From NCBI RefSeq assembly GCF_009469605.1, contig NZ_SSXU01000011.1:84728-148727 (forward strand): DNA of 64,000 nt. The letters are read 5' to 3'. This DNA comes from Zoogloea sp. 1C4 (GTDB taxonomy: Bacteria > Pseudomonadota > Gammaproteobacteria > Burkholderiales > Rhodocyclaceae). Shown piece by piece: positions 60,990 through 64,000 of the stretch. The first letter of the stretch is position 1, and each line of letters opens with the position of its first letter. The position numbers and the translations under genes were made by a program. Below the pieces are notes generated by a model that saw only the letters and a program-made list of their open reading frames with translations, was not told the origin of the DNA and ran no database searches.

Positions 60990-61619
60990 GTGGCTCGTAA
61001 TCTTGACCCCAAGTGCCGTCAGTGCCGTCGTGAGGGTGAGAAGCTCTTCCTGAAGGGCGAAAAGTGTTTTACCGACAAGTGCGCGATTGAACGTCGCTCG
61101 TACGCCCCTGGTCAGCACGGCCAGAAGTCCGGCCAGCGTCTGTCCGGTTATGGCGTACAGCTGCGTGAGAAGCAGAAGATCCGTCGTCTTTACGGCGTTC
61201 TCGAGCGTCAGTTCCGCAAGACCTATGCCGAAGCTGATCGCCGCAAGGGTCAGACCGGTGAGAACCTGCTGCAGCTGCTGGAAGGGCGTCTGGATGCTGT
61301 GGCGTACCGCATGGGTTTTGGTGCCTCCCGCGCTGAAGCTCGTCAGGTCGTGCGTCACAACGGCGTGCTGGTCAACGGCAAGCGGGTCAACATCCCGTCT
61401 TACACCGTTCGTCCGGGCGATGAGATCCAGCTGACCGACAGCGCTCGCAATCAGCTGCGCGTCAAGGCTGCACTCGAAGCCGCCGATTCCCGCGGTTTCC
61501 CGGAATGGCTGTCGGTTGACGCCAAGGCTGGTAAGGGCACGCTGAAGGCTTATCCGCAACGTGCGGAGCTGCCGGCGACCCTGAACGAAGGTCTGGTAGT
61601 CGAACTGTATTCGCGTTAA
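60990..61619 (+). CDS. rpsD: 30S ribosomal protein S4
   Basis: A 209-residue 16S rRNA-nucleating protein and, in enteric bacteria, the repressor of the alpha operon. It starts at GTG 60990 ([20 protein letters not shown]). The S4 RNA-binding domain includes [20 protein letters not shown]. An N-terminal CxxC pair (CRQC) and a third Cys are present. Confidence 0.99.
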   Translation: MARNLDPKCRQCRREGEKLFLKGEKCFTDKCAIERRSYAPGQHGQKSGQRLSGYGVQLREKQKIRRLYGVLERQFRKTYAEADRRKGQTGENLLQLLEGRLDAVAYRMGFGASRAEARQVVRHNGVLVNGKRVNIPSYTVRPGDEIQLTDSARNQLRVKAALEAADSRGFPEWLSVDAKAGKGTLKAYPQRAELPATLNEGLVVELYSR

Positions 61620-61664
61620 TGGTAGTCGCGCCGGGTTCGGCGCGACGCTACAGAAGGATTGTCG

Positions 61665-62645
61665 ATGCAAAGTAATGCTCTGCTGAAACCGCGCATCATT
61701 GAGGTGCAGAACGTTTCGCCGGTGCACGCTCGCGTGACGATGGAGCCGTTTGAGCGCGGTTTCGGTCATACGCTGGGCAATGCGCTCCGGCGGATTCTGC
61801 TTTCCTCTCTGCCGGGCTACGCGCCGACGGAAGTGTCGATCGAGGGCGTACTGCACGAGTACTCGACGCTGGATGGCGTTCGGGAAGACGTGGTCGACCT
61901 CTTGTTGAACCTCAAGGGTGTTGTGCTCAAGCTGCACGGTCGTAATGAAGCGACGCTTTCTCTGGTCAAGTCCGGTGAAGGTTTGGTGACTGCTGCGGAC
62001 ATTGAGGTTACGCATGATGTCGAAGTGATCAATCCCGACCATGTGCTCGCGCACCTGGCGCCGGGTGGCAAGCTTGACCTGCAGATCAAGGTCGAGCAGG
62101 GGCGTGGCTACGTTCCTGGCAATCAGCGCCCTGCTGCCAGCGAGTCCAAGGCCATCGGCCGGATCGTGCTGGACGCTTCGTTCAGCCCTGTTCGTCGTGT
62201 GAGCTACTCGGTCGAGAGCGCTCGTGTCGAGCAGCGTACCGACCTTGATCGTCTGGTTCTCGATATCGAGACCAACGGTGCGGTTGATCCGGAAGAGGCT
62301 GTCCGCTTCGCTGCTCGTGTGCTGATGGACCAGCTGTCGGTGTTTGCTGATCTGGAAGGTACGCCGACTGCGGTGGAAGCACCGAAGGCTCCGGCGATCG
62401 ACCCGATTCTGCTGCGCCCGGTCGATGATCTCGAGCTCACCGTTCGTTCGGCGAACTGCCTCAAGGCTGAGAACATCTACTACATCGGTGATCTGATCCA
62501 GCGCACCGAAACCGAACTGCTCAAGACGCCCAACCTGGGCCGCAAGTCGCTGAACGAGATCAAGGAAGTCCTTGCCTCGCGCGGTCTGACGCTGGGCATG
62601 AAACTTGAAAACTGGCCGCCGGCCGGGCTGGAAAAGCTCGGTTGA
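61665..62645 (+). CDS. rpoA: DNA-directed RNA polymerase subunit alpha
   Basis: A 326-residue protein. The N-terminal dimerisation domain has [20 protein letters not shown]. The C-terminal DNA- and activator-binding domain has [20 protein letters not shown] and [19 protein letters not shown] 61665 has AAGGA at about 6 nt; a TTG two codons earlier is less likely. Confidence 0.99.
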   Translation: MQSNALLKPRIIEVQNVSPVHARVTMEPFERGFGHTLGNALRRILLSSLPGYAPTEVSIEGVLHEYSTLDGVREDVVDLLLNLKGVVLKLHGRNEATLSLVKSGEGLVTAADIEVTHDVEVINPDHVLAHLAPGGKLDLQIKVEQGRGYVPGNQRPAASESKAIGRIVLDASFSPVRRVSYSVESARVEQRTDLDRLVLDIETNGAVDPEEAVRFAARVLMDQLSVFADLEGTPTAVEAPKAPAIDPILLRPVDDLELTVRSANCLKAENIYYIGDLIQRTETELLKTPNLGRKSLNEIKEVLASRGLTLGMKLENWPPAGLEKLG

Positions 62646-62671
62646 GCGTAACGAAGAAGAGGTAATTACAA

Positions 62672-63076
62672 ATGCGTCACCGTAACGGTCTTCGCAAGCT
62701 CAACCGCACCAGCAGCCACCGTCAGGCGATGCTGCGCAACATGGCGAACTCCCTGCTCCGTCACGAAGTCATCAAGACCACCGTGCCGAAGGCCAAGGAA
62801 CTCCGCAAGGTTGTTGAGCCCCTGATCACCCTCGGCAAGAAGCCGAGCCTGGCCAACCGCCGACTGGCTTTCGATCGCCTCCGCGATCGTGAGATCGTCG
62901 TCAAGATCTTTGACGAGCTGGGTCCGCGCTTCTCCGCCCGTAACGGCGGCTACCTGCGCATCCTGAAGTGTGGTTTCCGTGATGGCGACAACGCGCCGAT
63001 GGCGTTTGTCGAACTGCTGGACCGCCCGGAAGTTGAAGTTGCTGCTGCTCCCGAAGGTGAGCAAGCCGCTGCTTGA
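62672..63076 (+). CDS. rplQ: 50S ribosomal protein L17
   Basis: A 134-residue protein at the tunnel exit. [20 protein letters not shown] and [13 protein letters not shown] [20 protein letters not shown] are diagnostic. The last gene of the ribosomal cluster; the terminator begins 22 bp after its stop. Confidence 0.99.
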   Translation: MRHRNGLRKLNRTSSHRQAMLRNMANSLLRHEVIKTTVPKAKELRKVVEPLITLGKKPSLANRRLAFDRLRDREIVVKIFDELGPRFSARNGGYLRILKCGFRDGDNAPMAFVELLDRPEVEVAAAPEGEQAAA

Positions 63077-63098
63077 TGCAGGTCGGTTAGTTGTTAGC

Positions 63099-63131
63099 AA
63101 AAAAGCCAGCTTATGCTGGCTTTTTTGTTTT
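63099..63131 (+). terminator. Rho-independent terminator after rplQ
   Basis: A 12-bp stem (63099-63110/63115-63126) with a TTAT loop and a long T-run. It ends the alpha operon; A-runs on the other side would let it work in both directions. Confidence 0.92.
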
Positions 63132-63250
63132 TGGTGTGACCGGATGGTCCTGCCGGGGCTGGCTCGGGTGGTTGTTGGTGCGCCTGCGGAAGGTAAGCCG
63201 TAAGCCCCCGGCAAACCCGTCTTCCCCCGACCTCTTAGCTCGGTAACCAT

Positions 63251-63280
63251 AGTGTCCACTACGCACTAGAAGTGGACACT
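63251..63280. promoter_or_regulatory. 10-bp inverted repeat in front of tnpA
   Basis: AGTGTCCACT (63251-63260) and AGTGGACACT (63271-63280) are perfect inverted repeats 10 nt apart, ending 3 nt before the tnpA ATG. No Shine-Dalgarno sequence is visible, so an RNA hairpin here could limit tnpA translation, or it may be a protein-binding site. Confidence 0.45.
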
Positions 63281-63283
63281 TTC

Positions 63284-63649
63284 ATGACCGTCATCCAGCC
63301 GCGTCGAACCCGTCGCACCCACTCCGAAGCATTCAAGCAGTCCCTGATCGAAGCCTGCGGCGAGCCCGGCGCGTCGATCGCCGGGGTGGCGCTAGCCAAC
63401 GGGATCAACGCCAACCAGTTGCGGCGCTGGATGCGCGAACGGGGTATTGAGCCGCCCGAGTTGTCCTGTCTGCCCTTACGGGTGGCGGCCTCTGAGCCGA
63501 TGGGCGACTTTGTCCCGGTGCAGCTTTCCCCAAGCGTTGATGCCCCCATCCGCCTGGAACTGCGCAAGGGCACCGCGACGGTCACGGTGAATTGGCCCAT
63601 CGCCTCGGCGGCTGCCTGTGGCGCCTGGCTGCGCGAGTGGCTCGGGTGA
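63284..63649 (+). CDS. tnpA: IS66 family accessory protein TnpA
   Basis: A 121-residue small protein with a helix-turn-helix (HSEAFKQSLIEACGEPGASI, LANGINANQLRRWMRERG), as in IS66 TnpA/IS3-OrfA-like proteins. It assists transposition by the TnpC transposase. ATG 63284 is used; GTG 63272 lies inside the inverted repeat. It overlaps tnpB by 4 bp (GTGA). Confidence 0.9.
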   Translation: MTVIQPRRTRRTHSEAFKQSLIEACGEPGASIAGVALANGINANQLRRWMRERGIEPPELSCLPLRVAASEPMGDFVPVQLSPSVDAPIRLELRKGTATVTVNWPIASAAACGAWLREWLG

Positions 63650-63975
63650 TCCGGGTCGATGCCCTGTGGCTGTCGATCGCTCCGCTCGACATGCGCGCCG
63701 GCATGGACACGCTCCTCGCCCAGGTGGTGCAGGTCTTTGGCGAGGCGCGCCCGCATCACGCCTACCTCTTCGCCAACCGGCGCGGCACCCGGATGAAGGT
63801 GCTGATCCATGACGGCCAGGGCATCTGGCTTGCCTGCCGGCGACTCAATCAGGGGAGATTTCGCTGGGCCGACGGGAACGGCTCGCTGACGCTCTCCCAA
63901 GCCCAGTTCGACGCGCTGGTGCTGGGGCTGCCCTGGCAGCAATTGAGCGGCGACGGAGCGATCCGGATGATCTGA
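63646..63975 (+). CDS. tnpB: IS66 family accessory protein TnpB (IS66 Orf2)
   Basis: A 109-residue protein of the IS66 Orf2 family. LSIAPLDMRAGMDTLLAQVV and HHAYLFANRRGTRMKVLIHD followed by WLACRRLNQGRFRW are the family signatures. It starts at GTG 63646, overlapping the tnpA stop. The transposase gene tnpC should follow outside the window. Confidence 0.94.
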   Translation: MIRVDALWLSIAPLDMRAGMDTLLAQVVQVFGEARPHHAYLFANRRGTRMKVLIHDGQGIWLACRRLNQGRFRWADGNGSLTLSQAQFDALVLGLPWQQLSGDGAIRMI

Positions 63976-64000
63976 CGGTGCACCATCCGGAGTTGCCCCG

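Larger units (their letters stand above)
63200..64000 (+). mobile_element. IS66-family insertion sequence, left part (continues beyond the window)
   Basis: tnpA- and tnpB-type genes in IS66 order lie downstream of rplQ. A candidate left terminal repeat begins GTAAGCCCCCGGCAAACC at 63200, matching the GTAAG start of IS66 ends as I recall them. GTAAGCC is also duplicated just upstream (63193-63199), so the exact boundary is uncertain by 7 bp. The transposase gene tnpC and the right end are not in the window. Confidence 0.75.

Noticed and set aside
63192..63199. 8-bp target-site duplication of the IS66 element
   Set aside because: The right end is outside the window, so the duplication cannot be verified; GTAAGCC next to the end could equally be part of the terminus.

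Overview
This GC-rich window comes from the chromosome of a betaproteobacterium, probably of the Rhodocyclales (Azoarcus, Thauera, Azospira or Dechloromonas type). The evidence is the gene order tRNA-Tyr/Gly/Thr, tuf, tRNA-Trp, secE, nusG, rplKAJL, rpoBC, rpsLG, fusA, tuf, then S10/spc/alpha, together with a membrane-bound uptake [NiFe]-hydrogenase cluster of the Ralstonia hox / Azoarcus hup kind. The genus is inferred from gene order only.

Positions 1-30900 form a nearly complete hydrogen-oxidation and nickel-supply locus. It opens with the 3' end of the large subunit gene (hoxG/hupL) and the cytochrome b gene (hoxZ). A convergent repeat-containing membrane protein gene interrupts the locus. 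A long, mostly overlapping run follows: hoxM-L-O-Q-R-T-V, hypA-B-F, a small Cdd1-like helix-hairpin-helix gene, hypC-D, a soluble FIST-domain chemoreceptor, hypE, an ABM/IsdG-fold monooxygenase, hypX, hoxA, hoxB and hoxC. HoxR (rubredoxin), HoxO/Q/T/V and HypX (CO from formyl-tetrahydrofolate) are typical of hydrogenases matured in air. HoxB/HoxC (a cytoplasmic H2 sensor without Tat signal or C-terminal tail), the kinase HoxJ/HupT and the sigma-54 activator HoxA make a complete H2-sensing circuit.

An SH3/proline-rich exported protein, an unknown EF-hand-like protein and a thioesterase separate this from a nickel block: nikR, hupT/hoxJ, a NiCoT nickel permease, a TonB-dependent receptor and its own TonB. 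A NikR-type palindrome overlaps a good promoter in front of the permease, so nickel import is probably shut off when nickel is sufficient. A convergent HDOD gene ends the region.

Positions 30960-63130 hold the transcription/translation super-cluster: four tRNAs, two nearly identical tuf genes, secE, nusG, the L11/L10-rpoBC, str, S10, spc and alpha operons, secY, infA and rpmJ. Several promoters and terminators can be read directly. Notable ones are promoters overlapping the stop codons of rpoC and rpmJ, and a 13-bp terminator stem between rpsJ and rplC whose loop is TATAAT. The window closes with an IS66-family element (tnpA, tnpB; the rest lies outside) inserted downstream of rplQ.

The most unusual items are the FIST-chemoreceptor fusion inside the hyp operon (possible H2-linked taxis), the Cdd1-like and ABM genes in the same operon, the NikR-box/permease/TonB module, the heavily structured hoxG-hoxZ intercistronic region, and a 13-residue Trp/Gly repeat protein.
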